Source: Aphelidium insulamus (Eukaryota; Aphelidiomycota; Aphelidea; Aphelidiaceae). Taken from it: 64,000 nt of DNA. A program made the position numbers and the translations under genes. Positions 1 to 10,406 of the stretch are shown piece by piece. The notes under the pieces were generated by a model. The model was not told the origin of the DNA. It was given only the letters and a program-made list of their open reading frames with translations, and did not search any database. Where the stretch lies: assembly GCA_036784855.1 (NCBI GenBank), contig JAZDSV010000010.1:62001-126000 (forward strand). Direction: 5' to 3'. Position 1 is the first letter of the stretch. Every line of letters starts with the position of its first letter.

Positions 1-523
1 CCACGGATGGAGGCAACACGCCGTAATCGCCGGTGGTGAAGGAGAAGCACGACACCCAGCCCGATGTTGACGATACTTGGGCGGTACAGGTGGGGTTGCA
101 CGTGATGTTGGGTACCGTGACAGAGAAGGGAAACGTGCCCACCTGCGGCGCACTCACCGAGAACCCTGGCCACGGAGTTGTAAATGAATTCTGTGTAGTA
201 CATAGGTTAAGCACTCTTCAATTGGACATGTATATATAAAAGTCACCACGAACCACGGAACCAGTGGTGCTAATCAGGGCCGTCACTGTGCCAACACCGT
301 CACCCGCAATAACTTGCCACGACATTGCCACATCGGTGTTGATAGACATGTTGACCACCTGGTTGGCGGCCGGGTACGTGGTCAGTCCACCGCACGGCAT
401 CGTCTTGCTCGGGTTCGGGTTCCACGCCGTGGGATACGCCAACATTGCGTGTCCATTTGCCGCGTGTGGCAGCAAGGCTCCGCACAGAACAGTCGCCAGT
501 ATCGCCGCTGTCACCACTGCCAT
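1..523 (-). CDS. Secreted LPMO-like / BIM1-like copper protein (partial)
   Basis: The gene runs off the left edge, so the C-terminus is missing. Exon 1 (254-523) starts with a signal peptide of about 23 residues. Cleavage after ANG would leave histidine as residue 1 of the mature protein (HAMLAYPTAWNP), followed by PCGG. An N-terminal copper-binding histidine is the hallmark of lytic polysaccharide monooxygenases and of the related fungal X325/BIM1 copper proteins. Exon 2 (1-190) continues in frame with TPWPGF and TVPNITCNPTC after an intron starting GTTCGT. The PCGG spacing and short length fit BIM1/X325 better than large cellulose-active LPMOs, but only part is visible, and enzyme activity versus copper binding cannot be decided. 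I see the signal peptide and His1; the family is inferred. Confidence 0.5.
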
Positions 524-751
524 GTGTCACGTATACTTTATATATATATATATATAAATATATATCTATGTAGAACTTTAGAATTTACGTGACTTGAATG
601 TCGTCAACTATTAATACGATTGACGGGCATGTTGCCGTGGTTACCGCAGTGTGGGTAAGCGCGTGTTTCCATTCACACATACATTGTATGATCAACACAT
701 ATTTATAAAAAAGAGAACAATATCCCGCGCCTTGACACCGCAGGCAAATCA

Positions 752-2540
752 CTACTTGGAGAACAGGCCCGTCTTCTTCACTTTGGCCTTGCTCTCCGAC
801 GCTGTTAGGGGCTTCATGCCGCCTTCCAGACGCGATCGTTTCTCCTCCAGCTCACGGCGCTTCTTTTCAATCTGTTCGCGCGACTCTCGGTGTTTTGCAT
901 ACAGCTACATATTGGTGGGATAATTAGCAGGTAGATACATATAGATATAAGTATTAGTATAGTACCTCATCTTCATTCTGCTTCATGCGCGCCTCCTTCT
1001 CCGCCACCTTCATCTCGAAAACCTGTTTCATCTCGGCCTCCAGCTTGGCCATCTTGGCCTCGTGCGACGATCGCTCCTCTTCAAACTTTAGTAGTGGGCT
1101 GCACAGTAACATCAGCTGACATGCACCCATACAAATCCAGATTTTGTTTAGACTTGCTTGACTTCACCAGAAGTGTCCACGCTGTAGTCGCCGGTGGAGA
1201 GGCGCTCTGATCGAAAGCTCTCGTACAGCACAGAGTTGGTAACCTCCTTCAGCTCTTCCATGTGAGTCCTGATCAGCATCTGGCGCAGTTTTGTAAAGTC
1301 GCAGTGGTCCTCATTGTCCACTACGCCGATTGATGTCTCAATTAGAGAAAAGTATAAATCACTCTACCGTCAATAACACCCCAGGGGTACTTGCGGCCGC
1401 GCACCTTGCGCCCATTGCCAATGTCAAACTCGGACGAGCTGCCAACCACGGCGAACGGGATGCGCGACACAATGTCCCGGCACTCGGCCACCGTCTCCTG
1501 GTCGTCGTTCTCATTGACGGCGGGGCGGAATATCTGGATACCATGATGGTCAATGTCCTCCATGATACGCTCCTTGAATGCACGGATCTCCTCGTCGGTC
1601 AGCGCGTCCGACTTGGCAATCACCGGGATCACGTTGACGCGCGTGTGCAGACGCTTCATGAACTCGACGTCCATGGGTTTCAGACAGTGGCCGGTGGGGG
1701 CGATGAAGTAGAGACAGGCGTGCACGCGGTTGTCGATAATCTTTTTGCGGTTGACACGGTTCTCCTGCTCCAAGTACGACTCGTAGCGCTGCTCAATATT
1801 CTCCAGTATGGGCTGCCAGCTGTGATTTAATTAGACACACAGATATCAGATATAAGATGCAAGACTCACATACCAGCGCTCATTGTTGATGAAATCACCA
1901 AAGCCAGGAGTGTCGACAATTGTGAGCCGCAGCCCGACACCATTCTCCTTCAGGTCTGCAGACACTGCCTGGATATTCACCGTCTTTGGTGTCTCTGCAG
2001 TCAGCTCCTGCTGCTGTCTGGGCGGGTAGAGCGGAGAGTTGAACAGTGTGTTGACCAGTGTTGACTTGCCCAGCCCGGACTCGCCTATTGATCAGTACAA
2101 GTCAAAGTAGCCTATATCGCGGTACAACAGCTATATATACACACACACAAGGCATACAGCATACACAGAGCATGGTGACAAATATCGTAAAGTATCATAC
2201 GCACCGACGACCATCATGGTAAAGTTGAATCCCTTCTTGACGCTCTTGCGGTGCACCTGGTTGGGCAAATTGGCAAACCCGACATATCCATTCAGCTTCT
2301 TGCGTATGGGCTGCATCTGACATACACACATGTACAGGTTAGTTCCGTGGGCAGTGCAGTGTGCCGCAGCAACGGCGTGTACAAACCGTCTGTGGGACAG
2401 CAGCAGAGTCTGCGGGTTGTGGCGGCAGGCTGGCCAGCTCGGCTGCACACAAGTGTGTGTTAGTATCGCAGCAGATATGTATGGTATTTGGTGTGCATGC
2501 ATTGTAGGGCAGCGTGCATGGGAGACGCACCGTTGGACAT
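752..2540 (-). CDS. Septin GTPase
   Basis: Septins are filament-forming GTPases at the cell cortex, division site and base of cilia. The P-loop GESGLGKST is split by an intron after the first glycine; it is followed by DTPGFGD (switch II) and AKSD (base recognition). The C-terminus is a charged coiled coil ending in KKTGLFSK. I chose a start with two small 5' exons: ATG at 2538-2540 giving MSNA, then an exon reading [18 protein letters not shown] that joins [20 protein letters not shown]. This restores a typical septin N-terminus with the polybasic stretch before the G domain. If those exons are wrong, translation would start at MQPIRKK, near 2315. Length is about 400 residues, normal for the family. 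The nearest subgroup cannot be told by eye. Confidence 0.9.
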
Positions 2541-2623
2541 TGTAAGGCGACGAAGACCGATTTTCCCTCTGCAAACGGAGAGCACTTCGCTCCACTGATT
2601 GTAAACAGTGTTTCAATTTTACT

Positions 2624-5500
2624 TTGTTTATGAAAAAGAGGAAGAAAAAGAAGCAAGCCAATAGGAGTACAAAGGCCTGGCCTATTGGCATGGACCGCCT
2701 CTTCAGCTTCTTCCACATGGGCCAAACTCAGGCCATGGAAGTGGATGCTCCCGACCCGGTCGTCACAGTCGCGTCGTCGTCGTTGGCTGCGCCAGTGCCT
2801 CCGCCCAGCTCGCCTCCGCAGATCGTGTGTCCGTTCCCGGCCTGCACGAAGCAGAAGGCGTACGCGTCCCTTCAGTCTCTTATCAACCACACTCAGTCGC
2901 ATTTGGTTCGCGCACCGGAAGTGTATTTGGTGGGGGCAAACCTCCGTCATCTGCAGCATATGTTGCAGTCAAACAAGCGCTGGTTCTGTATCGCCTGTGG
3001 GAAGATTTTGACGCGTCGCCAAACTGCCTGTCCGCATGCTTTGCCGGAAGCGGATGTATTTGTCTACGCACCGCCTGGTCATTTGTTTCCGCCTGCTCAC
3101 CCTGCTGCTGCTGCTGCTGCTGCACCTGCTGCGCCGGTTCCGGTCGTTGATGTGGCGCCCAATCCCGCTCCTTTTTTACCCTTTACCGAAGACCCAAATG
3201 TGTTTCAGCTTCTTCGCGAGCGACAACTTGTTACCCTCAAGTTCATCCCACGACGTTGTCGCGTTCTTTATGCTAGGCAGTTGCTGGCTTTGTTGCGCGA
3301 TGTGTCAGCTCACTCGGATTCGGTGGATGCGTTTGCCCGGTTGGACATTTATACCAAATGTGTTCTGCACGTTCCGCCTCGCTGTCGCGAAATCCGCGGT
3401 AAACGTCGCCGAAAAGCATCCCAGGCCGATTTCACCATGGGTCGTATGCTGCTTTGGGACCAGGGTGCCAACGAAAAGCGTCAACTGCTCCGAGACCTAT
3501 TGGATGCAGTCCCTCAGGTGCGGTTGATGTCATTGGATCGCAAGGCCACCAACCTGCGACGTTGCAAATTGCTGGCTCAGGCTGGTCGATATGGTGATGC
3601 GTGTCGCGCTTTGGTGTCCGAAGGAGTTGCAACGACCACTCCCCGTGTACTGGAGGCAATGCGTCTGAAGCATCCACAACGAACCACCGAACTCGTTCCT
3701 TTACCGAATACGCCACCGGCATTGTCAGTAGAGGATGAAATAGTGGAACGGTGCCTGCGCTCTTTCCCGCGTGATACGGCGTGTGGCCGTGATGGGTTAC
3801 GTGCGCAACACTTGGTGGATGCTTTGGATGGTTCGGGAGTCCTTGTGCGGGAGTCGCTTCTGCAAGCATATGGGGCTCATGTGAACCTGCTCCTAAGTGG
3901 TCGTTTGCCGTCTGAGTTGGCTCCGTTCATTGCTAGTGCACCGTTGACTGTGTTGAACAAGACTTCGGGCGGTTTGCGTCCCATTGCAGTTGGCGAAATC
4001 TGGAGACGGTTGGTGTCAAAATGTTCAATGAAGGCCGTTGGCTCGGCTGTAGGTGCTTCCTTGGCTCCGCGTCAGATGGGTGTCGGTATTCCAAATGGTG
4101 GTGAGGCTATTGTTCATGCTGTCACCCGGCTTTTGGGGCAGCATGGTCTCAATGACGGGATCACCATGTTGAAGATCGATTTCGAAAATGCTTTCAATCT
4201 GGTATCGCGGCAGACCATGTTTGCTATGGTTAGGGAGAAGTGTCCTTCGCTGGCTGCATGGGTGGAATATTGTTACAGTGCCGAACCACATTTGTATCTG
4301 GATACCCACCGTCTGGCCAGTTCGAGTGGCGTTCAGCAAGGCGATCCACTGGGTCCTCTTCTGTTTTCCTTGTGTCTGCAGCCGCTTGCTGAAACCATCT
4401 CCGATGCAGTGCCGGGGTTATTGTTGCACGCATGGTATCTGGATGATGGAACAATCATTGGCGAGACTGCCAAGGTCCAAGCTGCATTCGACGTGATCCG
4501 AGCTCGCTGTGGTGAGTTTGGTCTTCACCTCAATCTGTCAAAATGCGAGCTGTGGTGGCTCAACTCCAACCAACACAACTGGCACTCTTTTCCACAAGAT
4601 ATTGTTCGCAATGATTCACGCAGCACTTCTTTGTTGGGTGCGCCCTTGGGTGCGCCTGCTGGTAGTGATGCGTTTGTCCAATTGCGTGTCGACTCTATTG
4701 GTTCAGTTTTGGACCGTATGTCCGAGTTAGAAGACCCTCAAATTCAACTGCAACTGCTTCGCAGTTGTCTTGGCTTTCCAAAGTTCAATTTTGTCCTCCG
4801 CACAACACATCCTCTATCGGCGGTTAATGCCATTTCTGATTTTGATCATCATTGCGACACTGCTCTTGTCAATATTTGGAATGCTGGTATCAACCCACTG
4901 CAACGCCAACAAATACACTTGCCATCCCCCCTTGGCGGCTGTGGTATCCCTATCGCTCATTACGCAGCCCCGTCAGCTTATGTTGGCTCACTTGTCCACT
5001 CACTACCTCTGCAGAACCAGTTGCTCGGCTTACCCATACTGACCGCGTCACCGCTCGTTTTGACCGCCATTCAAGACTGGAACAATTTCTACCGCCCCAC
5101 GGAACCCATGCTTTTGCAAGATTTGCTTGCTTCTAATTACCCTCAGCGCATGCTTTTCTCTGTGGCGGATTCTCTGATGTCGTCCCGTCTTTTGCTGTCT
5201 CTCGATCGTCGCAATCAAGTCCGTTTGAAAGCTGCATCTGGTCCAGACGCCTCATTTGGACAACTGCCATCCCTCTTGACACCTCGCTACGACTGGCCCC
5301 AGATGTTTTTCGTGTTGCACTCCGTGTTCGAACTGGTCATCCTATTTATCTGCAAGCTCGTGCATGTGCTTTATGCAAGACTGGCGAGTCAGATATTTAT
5401 GGTATTCACGATAGTTTTTGTGCTGGTGGTGGTCGATTGTTTCGTCGACATGAGGCTGTTGCTAAGGTTTTGGAGCGGTCATTTGATTCTGCTGGGGTAG
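2624..5500 (+). CDS. LINE reverse transcriptase ORF with zinc fingers
   Basis: About 958 codons are open from the first methionine, although MDRLFSFF (2690) or MEVDAPDP (2736) could be the true start. Residues 70-100 hold a C2H2 finger (CPFPAC ... HTQSH) and residues 125-145 a second Cys/His cluster (CIACGK ... CPH). The reverse transcriptase covers roughly residues 360-650: motif [11 protein letters not shown], motif [15 protein letters not shown], and the catalytic motif C WYLDDG. The last 70 codons, from about 5290, read as a hydrophobic tail unlike the rest. They look like out-of-frame sequence, because another frame there continues the element's conserved Cys/His region. The product would copy the element's RNA at a nicked target site. 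Confidence 0.8.
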   Translation: MFMKKRKKKKQANRSTKAWPIGMDRLFSFFHMGQTQAMEVDAPDPVVTVASSSLAAPVPPPSSPPQIVCPFPACTKQKAYASLQSLINHTQSHLVRAPEVYLVGANLRHLQHMLQSNKRWFCIACGKILTRRQTACPHALPEADVFVYAPPGHLFPPAHPAAAAAAAPAAPVPVVDVAPNPAPFLPFTEDPNVFQLLRERQLVTLKFIPRRCRVLYARQLLALLRDVSAHSDSVDAFARLDIYTKCVLHVPPRCREIRGKRRRKASQADFTMGRMLLWDQGANEKRQLLRDLLDAVPQVRLMSLDRKATNLRRCKLLAQAGRYGDACRALVSEGVATTTPRVLEAMRLKHPQRTTELVPLPNTPPALSVEDEIVERCLRSFPRDTACGRDGLRAQHLVDALDGSGVLVRESLLQAYGAHVNLLLSGRLPSELAPFIASAPLTVLNKTSGGLRPIAVGEIWRRLVSKCSMKAVGSAVGASLAPRQMGVGIPNGGEAIVHAVTRLLGQHGLNDGITMLKIDFENAFNLVSRQTMFAMVREKCPSLAAWVEYCYSAEPHLYLDTHRLASSSGVQQGDPLGPLLFSLCLQPLAETISDAVPGLLLHAWYLDDGTIIGETAKVQAAFDVIRARCGEFGLHLNLSKCELWWLNSNQHNWHSFPQDIVRNDSRSTSLLGAPLGAPAGSDAFVQLRVDSIGSVLDRMSELEDPQIQLQLLRSCLGFPKFNFVLRTTHPLSAVNAISDFDHHCDTALVNIWNAGINPLQRQQIHLPSPLGGCGIPIAHYAAPSAYVGSLVHSLPLQNQLLGLPILTASPLVLTAIQDWNNFYRPTEPMLLQDLLASNYPQRMLFSVADSLMSSRLLLSLDRRNQVRLKAASGPDASFGQLPSLLTPRYDWPQMFFVLHSVFELVILFICKLVHVLYARLASQIFMVFTIVFVLVVVDCFVDMRLLLRFWSGHLILLG

Positions 5501-5910
5501 CATGTCGGTGGGAGCCTCGTCATTTGGTGGCTCATGGGAATGATCGTCCGGCGGATTTGTTCTTGCCAAATTGGAAAGATGGTCGTGGTTGTTGTTTGGA
5601 TGTTTCGGTAGTCTCGCCTTTTGCTCAGGGTGGTGGCGACAGTGATCATCTGTCCAACGCCGAAGACCGAAAGCGTGGTCGTTACGCTGCTCAATGTCGG
5701 CAAGCTGGTGTCGATTTTCTTCCTTTCATTTTGGACTCATTTGGTGGTTTTGGGGCTTTGACCAAGTTGGTGACTCTACGGCTTGCGCGCGCTGCTGCTC
5801 CCAGGTCCAACATAGCGGTCTGCGAAAGTTCTCGTCGGTTAAGGACACGTTTGTCTGTGGCCGTCATGAAGGCAACCGCTTGCAGCTTGCTTGAGCGTTG
5901 TGGGCAATAA
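5290..5910 (+). pseudogene. LINE endonuclease domain, out of frame with the RT
   Basis: In the frame that is not used by the upstream ORF, the sequence reads [16 protein letters not shown], then a Cys/His knuckle (CALCK ... IHDSFC), then a restriction-like endonuclease core: RPADLFLP, LDVSVVSPF and KRGRYAAQC. That is the D ... D-x-S/V ... K order of PD-(D/E)XK nucleases in R2-type elements. The stop is TAA at 5908-5910. The order and spacing match a single ancestral polyprotein, so I infer a one-base-type frameshift at about 5270-5300 between the reverse transcriptase and this part. This copy is therefore probably not autonomous, unless the element uses programmed frameshifting. Confidence 0.7.
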
Positions 5911-6018
5911 TTTCATCAGCCATAATAAACCCCCACAATCATCATTTTACTTTGTACTCGAATTCAGAATGTATCATATATTCATATTCATATTATTATA
6001 TGTATTAATATCGGCATA

Positions 6019-6210
6019 TCTCACTCATAAATACATGCCTTACATAGAGAAATGTGTTGATATATATGACGATATTGAAACAGTTGATATATATGACGAT
6101 ATTGAAACAATTTGTGAAATTATTATTCTATGATGTGTTGATATATATGACGATATTGAAACAATTTGTGAAATTATTATTCTATGTAAGGCATGTATTT
6201 ATGAGTGGGA
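6019..6210. repeat. Palindrome interrupted by a 136-bp core at its TA centre
   Basis: Two 28-bp arms (6019-6046 and 6183-6210) are reverse complements with one mismatch. Between them lies a core beginning GAGAAATGTGTTG and ending ATTATTATTC. The core contains three copies of a unit around GATATATATGACGATATTG, so it is internally duplicated. Removing the core and one TA would leave an almost perfect 54-bp palindrome centred on TA. Confidence 0.8.
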
Positions 6211-6214
6211 TTAT

Positions 6215-6309
6215 GACTTGGTGAGGGTATTAGAGAAATGTGTTGATATATATGACGATATTGAAACATACAATTTGTGAAATTATTATTCTAATACCCT
6301 CACCAAGTC
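6215..6309. repeat. Second palindrome with the same core at its TA centre
   Basis: The arms at 6215-6232 and 6292-6309 are perfect 18-bp reverse complements (GACTTGGTGAGGGTATTA) and are unrelated to the arms of the neighbouring copy. The 59-bp core (6233-6291) is the same as in the 6019-6210 copy, without its internal duplication. Both cores are bounded by TA, as for a TA-targeting transposon. It ends 10 bp from the stop codon of the next gene. Confidence 0.8.
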
Positions 6310-6318
6310 TCAAGTTGA

Positions 6319-7144
6319 TTACTGCATCATCAATGCCACCATTGCTGTTGCGGCGATAATCAAAGTCCCAGCGGTAGCGGCAGAAGTCAACGCATTACTT
6401 GTACTCGCAGTCTCCGATGCCGGCGCAGTGGTCATTATTACAGTAGTGCTCATTGTAGAAGTAGAGGTTGTGGCGGTGATTGTTTCTGCGTTGATGGTCA
6501 CACACTGCGCCGTGGGCAGCAGGCCACACGTAGCAGCCTTGTCATGACTGACGGCAGTTTTGACGTCGGTGCTCACCGAGGAACCGCACTCGCTGCTAAT
6601 CTTGTCATTCAATCCTGCAATTGATTTGTCATGTGATCAGTTATTCAATCAGTATACAATCATGCACTTGCTGTCAATGAAGGCATTGCACGAGTCCTGG
6701 CAGACAGAGTAGGTGGACGCGTCTGTAGCACATGTAGTATTGTCTCCATTGGCAGCCGCGGTTTTGATGAGCGACATGGCCGTGGTGAGGCAGTAGTATT
6801 GTTTCGCGCCTGGGACAGTGCTTGCAGCAATCTGTTTGCCGCACGCGGCATTTGCCTCCATGGTCTTGTTCGCGGCGCTGCCAGTGAGCAGAACGTCCAG
6901 TTTAGCGGCAGTGTCTATGCCTAACACTACCGGGACATTGACTTGGATTCCCGAGCAATAGTTGGTGTCACCCTGAGGCAGTGTCACTCCCGAGCAATAG
7001 TTGGTGTCACCCTGAGGCAGTGTCACTAAGGCGAGCGGCGCTCAATCGCTACATATGTCTTACCATGTGCAAGCAAGATCCTTCAGCCAGGGATGCTAGC
7101 ATTGCTGCCACAACGACAATTGCCGGCTACTGCATTCTTATCAT
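6319..7144 (-). pseudogene. Cys-rich secreted protein family, member A (probably inactive)
   Basis: Paralogue of the four genes to its right. Exon 3 (6319-6614), exon 2 (6672-6972, 301 nt, as in all members) and exon 1 (7064-7144) can be placed. Exon 2 carries the family cysteines (CGKQI, YYCLTTAMSL, CATDAS, VCQDSC). Intron 2 would start with GCAAGT. Exon 1, aligned on the other members, reads a signal peptide ending EGSCLHM, but its sixth codon is TAG. No good alternative start is seen, so I call a pseudogene or a very recently damaged gene. Exon 3 has about 30 extra Thr/Ser-rich residues before the hydrophobic tail. A 39-bp tandem duplication covers the intron 1 acceptor. The rest of the frame is intact, so the loss must be young. 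Confidence 0.65.
6949..7026. repeat. 39-bp tandem duplication over a splice acceptor
   Basis: Two identical 39-bp units (6949-6987 and 6988-7026). Each holds the acceptor CTCAG and the start of exon 2 (GDTNYCSG), so there are two possible acceptors. Using the inner one gives exon 2 its family length of 301 nt; using the outer one adds 13 codons in frame. Confidence 0.9.
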
Positions 7145-7539
7145 GTATAATCACGAACGCGTTGGCGGCTTTGTTACCGGCGAATGACCATTGCCTAGTA
7201 GCAGCCAATCTACTACAACGGAATCATGTATTACGTGCTTCTATTGGACAACAGGATGAAAGGTGACATTCAGTGTCCCTCATATCGCTGCATGTTTTTT
7301 AAGCGCAAGACGACAAAACTGCGGTGGGTTTGTTGGCACACTGCTTCTTCGCACAATTAATATTTATCTCCAATATATATGTATTTGAGATAAATTGAAA
7401 AGAATATAACTCATTAAGATTAGTTAGAAGACTATTTAATTTTAGTATGCTCCTCATTAAGATTAGTTAGAAGACTATTTAATTTTAGTATGCTCGACGT
7501 ATGTTTCTATCATGCCGTGCAAATGGACCCCGCTAAGCA
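7145..7539. other. Intergenic, with a 43-bp direct duplication
   Basis: AT-rich spacer between members A and B. The only structure I see is a perfect 43-bp tandem direct repeat at 7410-7452 and 7453-7495, starting CTCATTAAGATTAG and ending TAGTATGCTC. No gene is supported. Confidence 0.7.
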
Positions 7540-8206
7540 TTACATAATCAGTGCAACGGCAGACGCAATGGCCGCGATCAGAGTTAATGGGGCCACAACA
7601 ACCGTGTTTGCTGCACTGACCGTCACACACTGTGCCGTGGGCAGCAGGCTGCAGGTGACAGCTTTGTTCTGACCGACGGCCGTCTTGACGTCGGCGCTCA
7701 CCGAGGAACCGCACTCGGTGCTAATCTTGTCATTCAATCCTGTAATTGATCAGTTACATGCAACCATTAGAAATCAATCATGCACATGCTGTCAATGAAG
7801 GCATTGCACGAGTCCTGGCAGACAGAGTAGGTGGACGCGTCTGTAGCACACGAGGTGTCGCCACCATTACCAGCCGCCGTGTTGATGAGCGACATGGCCG
7901 TGGTGAGGCAGTAGAATTGTTTCGCGCCTGGGACAGTGCTTGCATCAATCTGCTTGCCGCACGCGGCATTTGCCTCCATTGTCTTGTTGGCCACACCGCC
8001 AGTGAGCAGAACGTCCAATTTAGCGGCAGTGTCTATGCCTAACACTACCGGGACATTGATTTGGATTCCCGAGCAAAAGTTGGTGTCACCCTGCAACATT
8101 GTCAGCGCAGAGTCTGATCATGTCACAATGATCTCACCAGGTTCAAGCAGGAACCATCGGCCAGTGAAGCAAGAAGTGCAATTACAGCGACTGCAGTGTA
8201 TTTCAT
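7540..8206 (-). CDS. Cys-rich secreted GPI-type protein, member B
   Basis: Exons 8138-8206, 7790-8090 and 7540-7739 give 189 residues. Exon 1 is a signal peptide (MKYTAVAVIALLASLADGSC). Exon 2 holds the central Cys-rich domain, including CGKQID, PGAKQFYCLTTAM, CATDAS and VCQDSC. Exon 3 has two or three more cysteines (ECGSSV, TCSLLPTAQC) and ends in a hydrophobic stretch with no charged tail, the pattern of a GPI-anchor signal. Intron 2 appears to start with GC (GCATGT): a GT start would break the frame, while the GC site keeps the 301-nt exon shared by all paralogues. Closest to member A. Function unknown; a cell-surface or secreted effector-like role is only a guess from architecture. Confidence 0.75.
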
Positions 8207-8445
8207 TATTGCTTTTAAAAGTGAAATACGAAGTGGCCGCTCGCTGTCGAGCTGGTCTGATTCTCGGCGAATGATTCTCTGTGGCTGGAATGCCTCGGCG
8301 CCACCTGATTGCCGCGTGGAATTGGCCAATCACAGCCGACAAATGGCTTCTGCAGCCACATTAAATATAATTATATGTAATTATAAATAATATAGCATAC
8401 TCCGCCGTGAGTACAATTATATTCATGCAATAAGTCACTCTCCAA

Positions 8446-9125
8446 TTAAGCAATTAGCGTCGCGATACAGGCGGCAATTGCAAAGTAACTGATGCCAGCC
8501 GTGAGTGAAGGGGCACTACTAGGCAGGTTGACACAGTTGGTTGTTGGCAGGGACGCGCACTGTTGTTGCGGCGTCATCAGCTTTTGCGTAGAGTTGGTAG
8601 GGAATACCGAAGTGCAGTTACTGCCCACCTGATTGTTGTACGCTGCATAATAGTAATTGCATTAATATTAGTGCTTTAGATATTACGACATCATTCTACG
8701 AACCAGTGGTGACGCGAATGCAAGAGTCGCGACATACAGTAACATCAGCAATAGTGGACGCGCAAGTGTTTTTAGGATCAGTCAACTTTCCGCTAACAAT
8801 GAAAGCCATCGACGTCATGTAGCAGTAATACTCGCGTCCACCGGGAATGTTGCGAATGTCCACGGTCTTGCCACACTGCTTCTTGATGCTGGCATTTGAT
8901 TGATCGAATCCTTTCGACATTGAGCCGTCTAGAATTGCTGTTGTGAGTGATCCGTTGAGTGATGGCACTTTAATGTTGACACCAGCACACATTTTGGTTT
9001 GGGACTGCGATGTCAGTCATGGTGCATCAAAGAGTGACAGTACATACCATATCAGCACACGAGTCTTGCGATGCGCACGCTGCAAGCGCCGTCCACGTAG
9101 CCACGATTGTCAGAGTCAATTTCAT
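8446..9125 (-). CDS. Cys-rich secreted GPI-type protein, member C
   Basis: Exons 9048-9125 (signal peptide ending ACASQDSCADM), 8704-9004 and 8446-8642 encode 191 residues. The middle domain has the family core (CAGVNIKVP, QCGKTVDI, PGGREYYCYMTSMAF, CASTIADVTVCRDSC). Exon 3 carries NCTSVF, a Gln/Thr stretch and LPTTNC, then a hydrophobic end typical of GPI addition. Both introns start with GT here (GTATGT and GTTCGT), unlike the paralogues. Members C, D and E form one subgroup and A and B another. Two CCAAT boxes lie 60-75 bp upstream. No domain known to me matches. Confidence 0.8.
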
Positions 9126-9351
9126 ATCTCGGTGCAATATCAATGATGAACTCGGCGTCAAATATTTCTGCAATTTCTTGTCAGCCAATCATAGGCAGCC
9201 AATATATTCATGTAACCATAATGGCTACCGAAAACAATGAAGAATAATATATATATATATATATAGAACTCACATCAGAGGATTTCACGTTAGTTTTATT
9301 TATTCATACTTTTGAAACTGTATCTCCGGTTTAAGTGCAGTTGAATGGCAA

Positions 9352-10030
9352 TTACGCTAGCAGTGCAGATATCGACACCGCTGCAACCAGGTAGCTGATT
9401 CCAGCTGTCAATGCAATGCCACCGCTCGACAAGGTGATACAGTTGGTGGTCGGTAGTGAGTCGCACTGCTGCTGTTGCGTAGTTGTGGTGGAGTTTGCAT
9501 CAAGTTTAGTCACGCAAGCTTTGCCCAATTGATCGGCAAACTCTGTGTCAAGTGTTGGTCATGTCAATGCAGTAACATTGTAGTTCACAGAACTTACCAC
9601 TGAAGACGCGAATGCAAGAATCGCGGCATACGGCAACATCGGCGATTTTAGACGCACACGTCGACGGTTTACTGGATTTTTGACTGGCTTCAATAATCAT
9701 CGAAGATGTCAAGTAGCAAAAGTAGTCGCCACCACCGGGAATGGTGTCAAAGGGGACACTTTTCCCGCATGTTTTCTGTTCGGTTGCAGCCATATTGCTG
9801 TAAGCTTTAGCAAACAAGTCGTCAAATGCAGCTGTCGTAAGTGATCCGTTGCCTTTCGGTAGCTTGATGCTGAGTCCAGAGCACGATTTCGTTGCGGACT
9901 GTACGTGTTAATGTATCGATTTCTTGACTACAATGGAAAAAGAAAAACTTGCCAAGTCAATGCAGGCATCCTGCGTAGCGGCTGCTAGCGCTGTCCATGC
10001 TGCCACGACAGTCAGAATATTCAATTTCAT
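9352..10030 (-). CDS. Cys-rich secreted GPI-type protein, member D
   Basis: Exons 9953-10030, 9598-9898 and 9352-9542 encode 189 residues. The signal peptide ends at AAATQDAC. The core has CSGLSIKLP, TCGKSVPF, PGGGDYFCYLTSS and CASKIADVAVCRDSC. The tail has QQQQCDSLPTTNC and a hydrophobic GPI-type end. Intron 1 starts with GCAAGT: the reading IDLA stays open into it, but the paralogues show where the exon must stop, and exon 2 again measures exactly 301 nt. A CCAATCA box lies 49 bp upstream of the ATG. Confidence 0.8.
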
Positions 10031-10406
10031 TTCTCAATTTCAGTAAGGAATGTGTTACAGAAGTAAATCAATTACTGACCAATCATCGCCGACCATTTGA
10101 TTTATCTGACTCTTTGTACGAAACGAAGAGCATAAATTGGTAAGCAACGGATATGACATTGCACTCAGTCAGCCTTTCAAATCTTATCAGGATACAAAGA
10201 CTTCATTATATTTAGTACGCCATTCTCATTGGAGCGATATAGGATCTTCAGAAAATCCTATTAATAACATATCTGACGTACAAAAACGACAACATAGGAT
10301 CGATGAAGGATACACAGCAATGGATTTAGTGATTACCATTGATCTGATACTTTTTCGAGTCCCCGTTAAGTGAAAACCATGGCGATTCTTCCGCTGTGTA
10401 CAGATA
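10031..10406. other. Intergenic between members D and E
   Basis: Besides the CCAAT box at 10079 I see no structure. A 78-codon plus-strand frame here has no signal peptide, no family similarity and no splice support, so it is not called. Confidence 0.6.

Larger units (their letters stand above)
2600..5935 (+). mobile_element. Non-LTR retrotransposon, restriction-like-endonuclease class
   Basis: A LINE with N-terminal zinc fingers, a central reverse transcriptase and a C-terminal PD-(D/E)XK-type endonuclease, the layout of the old R2/NeSL/CRE-like lineages; there is no APE endonuclease. The reading frame starts about 85 bp from the septin start codon, so the element sits in or beside the septin promoter, in the opposite direction. 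After the last stop codon there is a short 3' tail with AATAAA near 5925. No poly(A) tail and no clear target-site duplication are visible, so both ends are approximate. The reverse transcriptase is open over its whole length, which suggests a recent insertion, but a frameshift separates it from the endonuclease. Confidence 0.75.

Noticed and set aside
2131-2718. 195-codon minus frame upstream of the septin
   Set aside because: Only its last part (MQPIRKK...) is septin; the rest reads through two introns and the intergenic region.
6019-6309. CRISPR-like array from the repeated GATATATATGACGATATTG units
   Set aside because: Spacing is irregular, the units adjoin rather than alternate with unique spacers, and the genome is eukaryotic.
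10137-10373. 78-codon plus frame between family members D and E
   Set aside because: No similarity to the family, no signal peptide, and several overlapping frames are equally open.
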